Part shown: in pieces, positions 7,676 to 15,879 of the stretch
Position numbering within the stretch: position 1 is the stretch's first letter
How the letters are laid out: every line of letters begins with the position of its first letter
Assembly: GCA_900547255.1 (NCBI GenBank)
Contig: URGC01000051.1
Span: 1-17,270 of the forward strand
DNA from: an uncultured Eubacterium sp.
Lineage (GTDB): Bacteria > Bacillota > Clostridia > Lachnospirales > Lachnospiraceae
DNA length: 17,270 nt
Direction of reading: 5' to 3'
Position numbers and translations under genes: made by a program
Notes under the pieces: model-generated
Seen by the model: the letters and a program-made list of their open reading frames with translations, nothing else
What the model was told of the DNA's origin: nothing
Databases searched by the model: none

Positions 7676-7695
7676 CACTTTCATATTATTGAAAA
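7667..7695 (-). promoter_or_regulatory. Predicted promoter of the hprK-whiA operon
   Basis: On the minus strand TTTTCA (7695-7690; four of six consensus bases) and TACAAT (7672-7667; five of six) are spaced by 17 bases. Transcription would begin near 7660, about 44 bases before the hprK ATG. The stretch lies in the AT-rich gap between uvrC and hprK, the largest gap in this gene series. Read-through from uvrC is also possible, since no terminator was seen after uvrC. Confidence 0.55.
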
Positions 7696-7734
7696 TAAAT
7701 TTGCTATAAAAATAAACAATAAAAACTCCCTGTT

Positions 7735-9555
7735 TTAATGAAAGTAATTATATATATTCTGTGCCACATTTTCAGTTATTCCATCAACCTGTACCAGCTC
7801 ATCCACCGATGCCTGTCTGATTTTTTCAATGTCCAGAAAATGTTTTAGAAGTGCCTTACGTCTTGCAGGGCCGATTCCCTCTATTCCATCAAGAACAGAT
7901 GTCACCTGCGCCTTGCTTCGCAGACTTCTGTGATATTCAATTGCAAATCTGTGTGCCTCATCCTGAACCCTTGTTATAAGCTTAAATCCCTCACTATGGC
8001 GGTCTATCGGTATCTCGACATTGTTATAGTAAAGTCCTCTTGTATTATGGTTATCATCCTTAACCATTCCACATACTGGAATCGTAAGGTTAAGCTCCCT
8101 TAATACATCAAGTGCTATATTGACCTGTCCTCGTCCACCATCCATCATAATAAGGTCAGGGTAAACCGCAAATCCAGCCGAACCTTCGAGTGCTCTTTTA
8201 AAACGCCTTGTAAGAACCTCACGCATGCTTTTGTAATCATCCGGACCCTTAACCGTCTTAATCTTGAACTTACGATAGTCATTCTTCTTAGGCTTGCCAT
8301 CCTCAAATACAACCATTGAACCAACTGACTCAATACCATTCGTATTCGATATATCATAAGCCTCTGCACGCCGCAGCTTAGGGAGATTAAGCCATCCGGC
8401 AATCTCTTCCATCGCACCTATTGTGCGCTGCTGTTCACGCTTAATCTTCTCCCCATCCTGTATAAGAACCATCTTGGCATTCTTATATGCAAGCTCAACA
8501 AGCTTCTCCTTATCGCCCTTCTTAGGCGTAATTATCGATACTTTTCTCTTCTTGATATCAGACAGCCACTGAGCTATTATGTCGCTGTCCTCAATCTCTT
8601 CCTGAAGCATGACAACATTAGGAATATAAGGAGTTCCTCCATAGTACTGTTTCATGAACTGTGATATTATCTCGCTCCTCGTATCGCCCTCTGCAACGCT
8701 CATGTGAAAATGGTCTCTTCCAAGAAGCTTTCCACCTCTTATAAAGAATACCTGTACAACCGCATCCTGACCGTCAGAAGCTGCCGCTATGACATCTCTG
8801 TCTGTTGTCTCATCCATTGTTATCTTCTGCTTCTGTGCCACCTGCTTTACACTCTCACACAAATCACGGTATCTGGCAGCCTCCTCGAACTCCAGTTTCT
8901 CTGATGCCTCCATCATCTGCTCTGTGAGAGAGTCTATTATCACTGAATAATTGCCATTTAAGAATGACTCAACACTCTCTATTGATTTCTTATAATCAGC
9001 TTCTGATATATACCCCTGACATGGCGCAGAGCACTGACCTATGTGATAATTAAGACATGGTCTTTCCTTGCCCTCATCCGCAGGAAGTCTCCTGTTACAC
9101 GTCCTTATCTTATACAGCTTGCACAACAGCTCAATCGTATCCTTAACAGCTCCGGCAGATGTGTATGGCCCATAATATTTACCTGTTCCATGCTTCATCT
9201 TACGCGAAAACAGAACTCTCGGATACTTCTCACCCGTAGTTATCTTGATGAAAGGATATGTCTTATCATCTTTAAGCATAGTATTATACTTAGGACTATG
9301 CTCCTTTATAAGATTACATTCAAGTACAAGTGCCTCAAGTTCTGAATCAGTTATTATATACTCGAAATAATCAATCTGTGAAACCATTCTCTTAATCTTG
9401 GCAGAGTGATTCGTGCTCGCCCTGAAATACTGACGCACCCTGTTCTTAAGATTAACAGCCTTACCGACATATATGATAGTTCCGAGTTTATTATGCATTA
9501 TATATACTCCCGGCTTGTCCGGAAGCTTCTTTAATTCTTCTTCTAAATTAAACAT
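7735..9555 (-). CDS. uvrC: UvrABC excinuclease subunit C
   Basis: Makes the dual incisions in nucleotide excision repair after UvrA/UvrB damage recognition. Domains in the 606-residue product: GIY-YIG nuclease (about 13-90; PGVYIM, IIYVGKA, Arg39, Glu79), a four-cysteine cluster (C153, C167, C175, C179) matching the iron-sulfur ligands reported for UvrC, a UVR helix pair that binds UvrB (about 205-238), the RNase H-like second nuclease (Asp401 in AYDISN, Asp472 in MMDGG), and a tandem helix-hairpin-helix (about 551-603). All catalytic parts are present. An in-frame ATG at 9567 lacks a ribosome binding site; the ATG at 9555 has AAGG 5 bases ahead and is chosen. It starts 34 bases after the transglutaminase-like gene ends, so it may share the sigma-factor operon's transcript. 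Confidence 0.96.
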   Translation of the reverse strand: MFNLEEELKKLPDKPGVYIMHNKLGTIIYVGKAVNLKNRVRQYFRASTNHSAKIKRMVSQIDYFEYIITDSELEALVLECNLIKEHSPKYNTMLKDDKTYPFIKITTGEKYPRVLFSRKMKHGTGKYYGPYTSAGAVKDTIELLCKLYKIRTCNRRLPADEGKERPCLNYHIGQCSAPCQGYISEADYKKSIESVESFLNGNYSVIIDSLTEQMMEASEKLEFEEAARYRDLCESVKQVAQKQKITMDETTDRDVIAAASDGQDAVVQVFFIRGGKLLGRDHFHMSVAEGDTRSEIISQFMKQYYGGTPYIPNVVMLQEEIEDSDIIAQWLSDIKKRKVSIITPKKGDKEKLVELAYKNAKMVLIQDGEKIKREQQRTIGAMEEIAGWLNLPKLRRAEAYDISNTNGIESVGSMVVFEDGKPKKNDYRKFKIKTVKGPDDYKSMREVLTRRFKRALEGSAGFAVYPDLIMMDGGRGQVNIALDVLRELNLTIPVCGMVKDDNHNTRGLYYNNVEIPIDRHSEGFKLITRVQDEAHRFAIEYHRSLRSKAQVTSVLDGIEGIGPARRKALLKHFLDIEKIRQASVDELVQVDGITENVAQNIYNYFH

Positions 9556-9589
9556 GTCTACCTTCATATGAAGATGCCATCACTGCCAG

Positions 9590-11887
9590 CTATACAGCAA
9601 GGATGTACATGACATATATCCTCTTAACCAGCGGCATCTTGGAATAAATATAATTTCTCAGGCTGATATAATGTCTTATCATATCTTTATCTGCATCGAC
9701 TTTATATCTTCCATTACTATACATTATATTAACCGCTTTTTCCACTATATCCGAATATTCTTTCACTCTGAATGTGTAGTCATTTTTTTCCACATATCTT
9801 GCGTACTCCATATAGTCCATATGCGCCGGTCTTACCATTCCGGCTATCTTCATAAGCCGCTCAAGATTGTTGTATATCGCAACAACATCTCCCGACTCTG
9901 TAAGTTCATGGAATTTCTTGACAATTCTGCGTTTTAAAAGCCATACAAACATCACAACTGCACACATAACAAGCGCAATAATGCCAAATATCGAAATTTC
10001 CCATATTATTACTGAATTACTGTTATCAGATGTTATATTATCCCCAGATGCCTCTGATAATATGCCATCGCCATCCACAACACCACTATTATCCGCAGTA
10101 TCTGCTTCTGTCTCTGACTGTGTTACACGCTCACCGCTGTCACCGTTATCAGGCTGGTCATCTGATGAATCCTGCTGGCTGCTGTTATTATTATTCGCTG
10201 CCACATTATTCTGTACACTCTGGTTTCTTCTTATATCATCAAGCGATACAACAGAACCAGACGAAGGTGTCGGGTCAACAACAATCCAGCCTATTCCATC
10301 CAGATATACCTCCACCCACGCATGGGCATCCTTTGAATATATGCTTACCTGGATTTTTCCATCTTCTAAAGCCTTATTAGATGCTGCTATCTCTTTCTCA
10401 GTAAGCATATATCCTTCCGCATATCTTGCCGGAATACCATAGCTTCTGAACATAAGTGTCGCCGCTGATGCAAAATATGAACAGTAGCCAGATTTACTTT
10501 CTGTCAGGAAATAATCAACAAAATCTTTGCCCTCAGGAACTTTACCGGGACTTAATGTATACTTGTAATTGTTCTCAAAAAATCTGTTAACATATGCTAT
10601 CGCACTTATATAATCGGAAATTGTATTCGCCCTTTTCTTTGATGACACACTTGATATGCTTTCCTGTGTCTGTGGAGTAACTGCTGTATACTGATTCTTG
10701 ACGTCTCTTAGAACATCCTTAGTCTTGTTAATATTATTATAGCTTATATCATATAAATCACTATATACTCTCGGTTCAATCTCATAGAAATCCTCACTTG
10801 AAGATTTCCTGCCTGACAAAGTAACTTCTCTTGTATGTTTAGAGAATAATCTGTTATTGCCGCTCCTGTTATTATTAACTATATCCTCGACACTTTTACC
10901 ATTAACAACAAGCTCATCAAGAGTTTTTGTCATATTCTCTGCTGCCGTAATGTCTGCTTTATCAGCTTCCCATCTGTTAGCTCCATATGAATATGTTCCA
11001 CCTGTAAATGTCTTGATATACTGTGCCTTTCCTGTATTCTCAGTCACAACATATCCAGCCAGTTCACTGCTGAGTTCTATTGAATCCTGTCTTCCAAGCT
11101 TACCGCTGTTAATAACTGATGATGAAGCTTTGGCGTCATTACTAATATGGTTTATGCCACTGAATTCAAAATTGGCAAAATCTATATCAAAATTCGACTG
11201 TATATATTCTGCCACCTTGCTGTTATTGATATTAAATACCTGCGGTTTATTGTAATTATCGGACATAAAGAATACAAGCAGTGCACCGACAAGTGCCACC
11301 ATAGCTTCACTTACAAGTCCTGTCTTATAGTTGTCTCCTGCTGCCACACCAATCACATATCCTATACCAGCAATCCATATGTAACCTGATGGTATGACAA
11401 GTGCCGCAGTATATATAATAGGCAGTGCGCATGTAAGAATAACTGCAACAAGCATTGATTTGATACATCTTACATTTATGACAATAAGCCATGAACAAAG
11501 AACTGCCATATATACAAGCATCTCTGTGAGCTGTGCCGACTTCTCGTCCATAACAGATGACCCAATCGCTGCAAGTCCATTGCCAAATATCGTATCATAG
11601 ACATCATTAGCAAAATATATCAGCGATTTGATAATATATCCTGCACGCACAATGCCATACACAAGCATTATTCCACCCGCCGCATACAGAACCTTCTTCC
11701 ATACCAGAGTGAAGAGCACAACTGATATAACAGATGCCGCAAGAATAATCGCAAACTCTATACGCAGTGCATCTGTATTACGCAGATTGAAAATAACGGA
11801 CATTATTCCCAATAAGCCCGTTATTAACTGACATATTTTATTACACGCAATTTCCCTGATACTGACTTTCTTCTTGTTACCCTTCAT
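9590..11887 (-). CDS. Membrane transglutaminase-like protein (TgpA type)
   Basis: Multipass membrane protein with an extracellular transglutaminase/protease-like core; the family partners MoxR and DUF58 proteins, and its substrate is unknown. In the 765-residue product about six hydrophobic helices span 20-210. An extracytoplasmic region carries the core with a complete Cys-His-Asp triad: Cys469 in SGYCSYFASA, His522 in DAHAWVEVY and Asp538 in VVDPTP. Then come a Ser/Asn/Asp-rich linker (about 545-625), a last helix (626-651) and a cytoplasmic C-terminal domain resembling DUF4129. The ATG has AAGGA 5 bases upstream and lies 8 bases after the DUF58 stop, so the two are translated together. An intact triad suggests real catalysis, either proteolysis or crosslinking; which one cannot be told from sequence. 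Confidence 0.88.
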   Translation of the reverse strand: MKGNKKKVSIREIACNKICQLITGLLGIMSVIFNLRNTDALRIEFAIILAASVISVVLFTLVWKKVLYAAGGIMLVYGIVRAGYIIKSLIYFANDVYDTIFGNGLAAIGSSVMDEKSAQLTEMLVYMAVLCSWLIVINVRCIKSMLVAVILTCALPIIYTAALVIPSGYIWIAGIGYVIGVAAGDNYKTGLVSEAMVALVGALLVFFMSDNYNKPQVFNINNSKVAEYIQSNFDIDFANFEFSGINHISNDAKASSSVINSGKLGRQDSIELSSELAGYVVTENTGKAQYIKTFTGGTYSYGANRWEADKADITAAENMTKTLDELVVNGKSVEDIVNNNRSGNNRLFSKHTREVTLSGRKSSSEDFYEIEPRVYSDLYDISYNNINKTKDVLRDVKNQYTAVTPQTQESISSVSSKKRANTISDYISAIAYVNRFFENNYKYTLSPGKVPEGKDFVDYFLTESKSGYCSYFASAATLMFRSYGIPARYAEGYMLTEKEIAASNKALEDGKIQVSIYSKDAHAWVEVYLDGIGWIVVDPTPSSGSVVSLDDIRRNQSVQNNVAANNNNSSQQDSSDDQPDNGDSGERVTQSETEADTADNSGVVDGDGILSEASGDNITSDNSNSVIIWEISIFGIIALVMCAVVMFVWLLKRRIVKKFHELTESGDVVAIYNNLERLMKIAGMVRPAHMDYMEYARYVEKNDYTFRVKEYSDIVEKAVNIMYSNGRYKVDADKDMIRHYISLRNYIYSKMPLVKRIYVMYILAV

Positions 11888-11895
11888 ATCTGTCC

Positions 11896-12954
11896 TTAAG
11901 CCTTATCACTAACATCCTCATTAACATTGATAACCCTGTATCTGTCATCCTCATAATCTCTTGATGTTATAAATATACTGCCATCATCTGTTACTATTCC
12001 ATGTTGTTTCAGCGCATTATCAAGCTTTGCAATTGAATCCTTTTCTGGTCTTAAATCATACAGCTTTGTCATTGCCTCATAGACTTCATCACGATTCTCA
12101 AAGCTGTAAGCCACATAATCACCATGCGCCGCATCCCATGCGATATACTCGCCTGTGGCTTCTTTATCAATACACAAAAGCCCTACTGATAAACACCATG
12201 TATATATCTTGTCAAGAACATCTCTGCCTGACTTTTCTTTATCCATCTCTATATCCACAATAATGCGGATAGTGCATTTAACAGTTTCACCGAACTGCTT
12301 TACGATATAATCATCACCATAAAAGCTTCTCTTCCAGTGAATCCTGTTGAGTGTATCTCCCTGCTGATACACCCTTAAATCAACAACTTCTGTATTATCA
12401 TTCTCATAAAACGACTGTCTTATAAGCTCCATATCTCTTATTATGCTGTGCCGTAAAGAATACAGGTCAATAGCCTTTGGATGTACTATAATCTTCTTGA
12501 CATACGCATAATCCGTGTCCGTATTAAACATACGGAAATAGTCTGATATTGCCAGCTTTAAAAGCCTGACATTGACTATCCCCACATGCTTTGCAACAAA
12601 TCTACAGCTACATTTACCCTCAACTGATGTAACATCATACACCACCGGTTCTGCCGAATCATCATTAGAATATGAGAGCTGCATCTTACATCTGCCATTA
12701 GGCAGTTTGACAGAAAATCTTCCCTTGTATACAAAAGCGGCACTGATTCTGTCTCCGACTGTATAATACTTCTGCATATCTTTGGTATACACTCTTATCC
12801 CGCTTAAAGACAGACGATACAGCAAAAAATCTATAACAAACACTGCCAGCAGTATTATAAGCACCATCATGAACTGATAATCAACATACATGAAATTAAG
12901 TGCAAGAACTGCAAACAGCATACACATATACAAAAATCTTCGTAATAATATCAT
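11896..12954 (-). CDS. DUF58 domain membrane protein
   Basis: DUF58 proteins accompany MoxR ATPases and are thought to be the substrate or adaptor of the chaperone; molecular role unknown. The 352-residue product has two N-terminal membrane helices (about 6-22 and 27-46), a beta-rich middle, and the family hallmark LRVYQQGDTLNRIHWK at 193-208. Behind it a degenerate vWA-like fold (TIRIIVDIEMDKE, about 228-240) lacks a full MIDAS motif. The frame extends to a TTG at 12960, but the ATG at 12954 has GGGGA 6 bases ahead and is preferred. It sits 25 bases after the MoxR stop and 8 bases before the transglutaminase-like gene. Confidence 0.88.
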   Translation of the reverse strand: MILLRRFLYMCMLFAVLALNFMYVDYQFMMVLIILLAVFVIDFLLYRLSLSGIRVYTKDMQKYYTVGDRISAAFVYKGRFSVKLPNGRCKMQLSYSNDDSAEPVVYDVTSVEGKCSCRFVAKHVGIVNVRLLKLAISDYFRMFNTDTDYAYVKKIIVHPKAIDLYSLRHSIIRDMELIRQSFYENDNTEVVDLRVYQQGDTLNRIHWKRSFYGDDYIVKQFGETVKCTIRIIVDIEMDKEKSGRDVLDKIYTWCLSVGLLCIDKEATGEYIAWDAAHGDYVAYSFENRDEVYEAMTKLYDLRPEKDSIAKLDNALKQHGIVTDDGSIFITSRDYEDDRYRVINVNEDVSDKA

Positions 12955-12979
12955 AATCAATCCCCATGCACATTAACAT

Positions 12980-13942
12980 CTACACGTTCATATTAGCTGT
13001 TATCGCCGGAATCGGAACATTCTTCAGAATACTGTTAGTCACTGATTCGACAGTAGTCCTGCCCCTGTGGATTCCACTGTCAAGCACAATTCTGTGATTG
13101 ACAACATCCGGGAAGATATACTGTATGTCTGATGGCAGGCAGTAATCTCTTCCACGAAGGAACGCCTGTGCCTTGGATATCCGCAGAAGTGCTATGCTTC
13201 CTCTTGGGCTTAATCCCTGACTTATATCTGCATTTTCTCTTGTTGCCTTGGCAAGCCTGGCTATATACTCATACACTGAATCCTCAACATACACGTCATC
13301 AACATTCTGCCTTACCATTCTCAGCTCATCCTCTGTCATAACTGTATCAATCTGTGTGCTGATTCTTCTCTGCTTAGACTTGAGAATCTGGATTTCCTCA
13401 TCAACCTTGGGGTAACCCATATTAATCTTAATCATGAATCGGTCAAGCTGTGACTCTGGAAGGCTCTGTGTTCCGATAAATCCATATGGATTCTGTGTTG
13501 CTATTACCATAAATGGGTCTGGAAGCTGGTATATCTTACCATCTACAGATGTCTTGCCCTCCTCCATTACCTGTAACAGTGCTGACTGTGTCTTAGGTGA
13601 TGTTCTGTTAATCTCATCTGCCAGAAATATATTGCAATTTACCGCTCCTGCCTTATACTCAAATTCGCCAGTTCCTTTATTATACATGTTAAATCCAACA
13701 ATATCTGAAGGCATGACATCCGGCGTAAAATGCATTCTGTTACATTTCAACCCGAGTGCCTTGGCAAATGCCGAAGCCATCGTAGTCTTACCTACACCGG
13801 GAATATCTTCAATCAGAACGTGTCCGCCTGCAAGGAATGCTATCATAACCTTGCATATCTCCTCGTCCTTGCCCACAACGCTCTTCTTAACCTCCATAAG
13901 AGCCTTTTTAACTTTTTTTAAATTAGTAGAACTGTCTGCCAT
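12980..13942 (-). CDS. MoxR-family AAA+ ATPase
   Basis: Chaperone-like AAA+ ATPase thought to assemble or activate partner protein complexes, usually a DUF58 or vWA protein encoded next door. The 320-residue product has Walker A GVGKTT (49-54), Walker B IFLADEINR (105-113), sensor 1 ATQNP (148-152), the PESQLDRF arginine-finger region (162-169) and sensor 2 LSPRG (244-248). The length is typical. GGAGA lies about 10 bases before the ATG. It follows the anti-sigma gene by 15 bases and precedes the DUF58 gene, so the trio MoxR-DUF58-transglutaminase is intact and in the usual order. Confidence 0.93.
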   Translation of the reverse strand: MADSSTNLKKVKKALMEVKKSVVGKDEEICKVMIAFLAGGHVLIEDIPGVGKTTMASAFAKALGLKCNRMHFTPDVMPSDIVGFNMYNKGTGEFEYKAGAVNCNIFLADEINRTSPKTQSALLQVMEEGKTSVDGKIYQLPDPFMVIATQNPYGFIGTQSLPESQLDRFMIKINMGYPKVDEEIQILKSKQRRISTQIDTVMTEDELRMVRQNVDDVYVEDSVYEYIARLAKATRENADISQGLSPRGSIALLRISKAQAFLRGRDYCLPSDIQYIFPDVVNHRIVLDSGIHRGRTTVESVTNSILKNVPIPAITANMNV

Positions 13943-13957
13943 CTATTCAATCTCTCC

Positions 13958-15109
13958 TTATTCTGTCTCAATCGCAAGTGCAATGCCAGCCTCTTTTAAC
14001 TCATCGAATGTAATCTTAACGCTTGATACCTCAAATGTATAAGTAAGCACATTGTTAGTATCTATGCCATATGTACTCATAAGTGCTTTGAAATCTTTTT
14101 CATCAACACCGGAAGCCAGTACATCAAATGCCTCTGGTATTGATGCAGTTAAAACGATTCCATCATTGGTAAGATACCAGTTCAGGCTTCCTTCTTTTCC
14201 ACGCGAAAGGGTATCACTGTAGTTTCCAGCATATACTTCATCCTTAATATCGCTATATGACATGTTAAAGCATACATACGCTGAATGTTCTGTATCCTGG
14301 ACTGACACATCTATATTATCCATTGTATCATATCCGCTGCCAGTCTGCTGTGCATCTTCTTTGGATGTAATGTAAGTTATCGCATTATAATAATCAATAT
14401 TAGTAGCAAATATATCACTCAGTGACATCTGTTTATCATTAGTTGAAAATGTTGCGCCTGTAATCTTGCTCACTGAAGCCGTACAATTATTGTATCCAAG
14501 GAATGAACCTATTACATAATCATACATGTTATAAAATGACACTACATAACTGTCTGTACCCTTAATCTTAAATCCAGCCGATTCAACTGCTGAGTATTCA
14601 GCCTGACTGACAGTCATCTTATTATTGCCAATATTATGCTGTGTCCACACTGTATTATAATAACTATCCACACCTTTAACTATAGAGCCATTAGGTGCAT
14701 ACAACACTGGATATGTTATATCAAGTACTCCACCCATATTCAGAGTGTTTGATGTTGTATAATTCTTCACAGATGTAATCATCTCTACTGTATACGGTTT
14801 ACTTGCCACACCGCTTCCATCACCCATGTTATCTTCATTCTGGGCTGTATTGTAATTGTTCTTTAATGCTTCTGTATTCTTACCCGCGATAGAAGCCACA
14901 ACCACGCTTCCCATAATCACAATAATGGCAGCCGCAGCTATTGTCGCAAACTCTCTCATCATATGTATTCTTTTGTTTTTTCTATTATCAACTGAATGTA
15001 TTTCTCTTATCGTATCGTCAGTAACATCTTCAAAGATTCCGGATTTATTAATTATTTCCTGAATCTGCTCTTGGATTTCGTTATCATCAGGATAAATAAT
15101 CTTACTCAT
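13958..15109 (-). CDS. RsiV-like membrane anti-sigma factor (DUF3298 type)
   Basis: Probably holds the upstream ECF sigma factor inactive until an envelope signal arrives. The 383-residue product has a cytoplasmic N-terminus (1-53) expected to bind sigma, one membrane helix (about 54-76), a Asn/Gly-rich stalk, and an extracellular region resembling DUF4163 plus DUF3298 (about 125-335; e.g. LSLSDIF-like MSLSDIFA at 228-235 and NWYLTNDGIVLTASIPEAF at 310-328). This is the layout of Bacillus RsiV, whose outer domain binds lysozyme and is then cleaved by signal peptidase. A signal-peptidase-like SIA|G site lies at the outer end of the helix (73-76). Its start overlaps the sigma stop by 8 bases (ATGAGTAA), with GGAGG 3 bases ahead, so the two are translationally coupled. 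The ligand is unknown; lysozyme is an inference by analogy. Confidence 0.82.
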   Translation of the reverse strand: MSKIIYPDDNEIQEQIQEIINKSGIFEDVTDDTIREIHSVDNRKNKRIHMMREFATIAAAAIIVIMGSVVVASIAGKNTEALKNNYNTAQNEDNMGDGSGVASKPYTVEMITSVKNYTTSNTLNMGGVLDITYPVLYAPNGSIVKGVDSYYNTVWTQHNIGNNKMTVSQAEYSAVESAGFKIKGTDSYVVSFYNMYDYVIGSFLGYNNCTASVSKITGATFSTNDKQMSLSDIFATNIDYYNAITYITSKEDAQQTGSGYDTMDNIDVSVQDTEHSAYVCFNMSYSDIKDEVYAGNYSDTLSRGKEGSLNWYLTNDGIVLTASIPEAFDVLASGVDEKDFKALMSTYGIDTNNVLTYTFEVSSVKITFDELKEAGIALAIETE

Positions 15110-15695
15110 AATCCTCCAACTCCTTTCTTAACTTCTTTACCAGAGAATAATACTTGTTCTTAACAGTTGACATGCCAATTCCCATCATATCGGCTATCTC
15201 AACAAATGAATATCCCTGTTCTGCCCTCAGCAAAAATATCTTTCCTACGTCCTCATCATAATTCTTTAGTCTTGCTAATATTCTATCTTTAGTCATTGAA
15301 TTGATAACAACATCATCAACTCTCTGTGTACTTTCCTCTTCGTAATCCATCAACACATCTGTCATCATGGACTCTTTGCCCTGTCTTCCACGCTTATAAT
15401 CAATTATCTTATTAAGCGCAATCTTGCTTATCCATGTGCCAAATGAAGCTTTGGTACTGTCAAACTGATTAAGGGATTTTAGCACTGATATGAATGTCTC
15501 CTGAGTCAGGTCCTTCGCCAGCTCTGCATCATTCGTCCGCATATATATGCTCTTATACACTTTCTTATAATGCCTCTCAATCAGGTCATGAGCTGCCATC
15601 TGATTATTGTCTTTCAGAATCTGCTCTACAAGATAGGCATCTGACTCTATAATCTTTCCAAGTATTCCCACAGGTCTGCTGCCAGCACTCATCAT
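15102..15695 (-). CDS. ECF-type RNA polymerase sigma factor
   Basis: Alternative sigma factor of the extracytoplasmic function class. In the 197-residue product region 2 lies at about 39-103 (DAELAKDLTQETFISVLKSL for core binding and DNA melting; FGTWISKIALNKIIDY) and region 4 at about 137-192 (GYSFVEIADMMGIGMSTVKNKYYSLVKKLRKEL, the helix-turn-helix that reads the -35). There is no region 1.1 or 3, as expected for ECF. GGAGG lies 4 bases before the first ATG (15695) and 7 before the second (15692), so either may be used. It heads an operon with the RsiV-like anti-sigma gene and is likely autoregulated through the ECF-type promoter upstream. The RsiV pairing suggests a SigV-like (ECF30) member, an inference from the neighbour. 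Confidence 0.93.
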   Translation of the reverse strand: MMSAGSRPVGILGKIIESDAYLVEQILKDNNQMAAHDLIERHYKKVYKSIYMRTNDAELAKDLTQETFISVLKSLNQFDSTKASFGTWISKIALNKIIDYKRGRQGKESMMTDVLMDYEEESTQRVDDVVINSMTKDRILARLKNYDEDVGKIFLLRAEQGYSFVEIADMMGIGMSTVKNKYYSLVKKLRKELEDYE

Positions 15696-15733
15696 GTCCC
15701 CTCCATTTATGTTTTTTATCTTCTGTCACTTTA

Positions 15734-15761
15734 TATACGAGAAGCGTTTCAAAAAAGTTGG
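15734..15761 (-). promoter_or_regulatory. Predicted ECF-type autoregulatory promoter of the sigma operon
   Basis: On the minus strand CCAACTT (15761-15755) carries the AAC core typical of ECF -35 boxes, and CGTATA (15739-15734) resembles the ECF -10 CGTC/CGTA; 17 bases separate AAC from CGT, as in SigW/SigV-type promoters. A T-tract follows the AAC, as in SigV promoters. A/T-rich DNA (15762-15783) just upstream could act as an UP element. The sigma ATG is about 39 bases downstream. No good vegetative promoter was found in this gap. Confidence 0.6.
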
Positions 15762-15783
15762 AAAAAAATTTTAATTTTATTGT

Positions 15784-15831
15784 ATGATGTTGGGGTCAAA
15801 AGGTATTTTGACCTTTTGACCCTGGTATCAT
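15784..15831. repeat. Long palindrome with a 12-bp perfect stem between two operons
   Basis: GGGTCAAAAGGT (15793-15804) and its exact complement ACCTTTTGACCC (15811-15822) flank a 6-base loop. Wobble pairs and the outer arms ATGAT/ATCAT extend the palindrome to 48 bases. The unit GGTCAAAA/TTTTGACC occurs three times, so a second hairpin (15794-15801 with 15806-15813, loop GGTA) excludes the first. The element lies after the surface-protein terminator and 22 bases upstream of the ECF -35. It could be an operator, a dispersed palindromic repeat or a backup terminator; the sequence alone does not decide. Confidence 0.6.
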
Positions 15832-15836
15832 TGTAT

Positions 15837-15867
15837 AAAAAAAGCTGTGCCATACCAGACACAGCTT
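15837..15867 (-). terminator. Intrinsic terminator of the surface-protein gene
   Basis: AAGCTGTG (15842-15849) and CACAGCTT (15860-15867) form a perfect 8-bp stem with a 10-base loop. On the minus strand it is followed by a run of seven T (with the stem's last bases) from 15843 to 15837. It begins 12 bases past the stop codon at 15880. This separates the surface-protein unit from the sigma operon. On the plus strand it is followed by TCTTATCTTTT, so weak action in that direction is possible, though no plus-strand gene needs it. Confidence 0.9.
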
Positions 15868-15879
15868 CTTATCTTTTAA

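Noticed and set aside
9562..9573. Perfect 12-bp palindrome CTTCATATGAAG before uvrC
   Set aside because: It would give only a 4-bp stem with a 4-base loop and overlaps the uvrC ribosome binding site by one arm; too short to call an operator or hairpin.
9867..10442. 191-codon plus-strand open frame rich in Ser and Thr
   Set aside because: It mirrors the Ser/Asp/Asn-rich linker and catalytic core of the transglutaminase-like gene on the other strand; a shadow of biased codons.
13434..14042. 202-codon plus-strand open frame
   Set aside because: It is antisense to the MoxR ATPase and the anti-sigma 3' end; no recognisable fold, and the minus-strand genes are certain.
15741..15752. cre-like sequence (TTGAAACGCTTC, minus strand) inside the sigma promoter
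   Set aside because: The spacing is one base short of the CcpA cre consensus and the symmetry is imperfect; better explained as promoter spacer.
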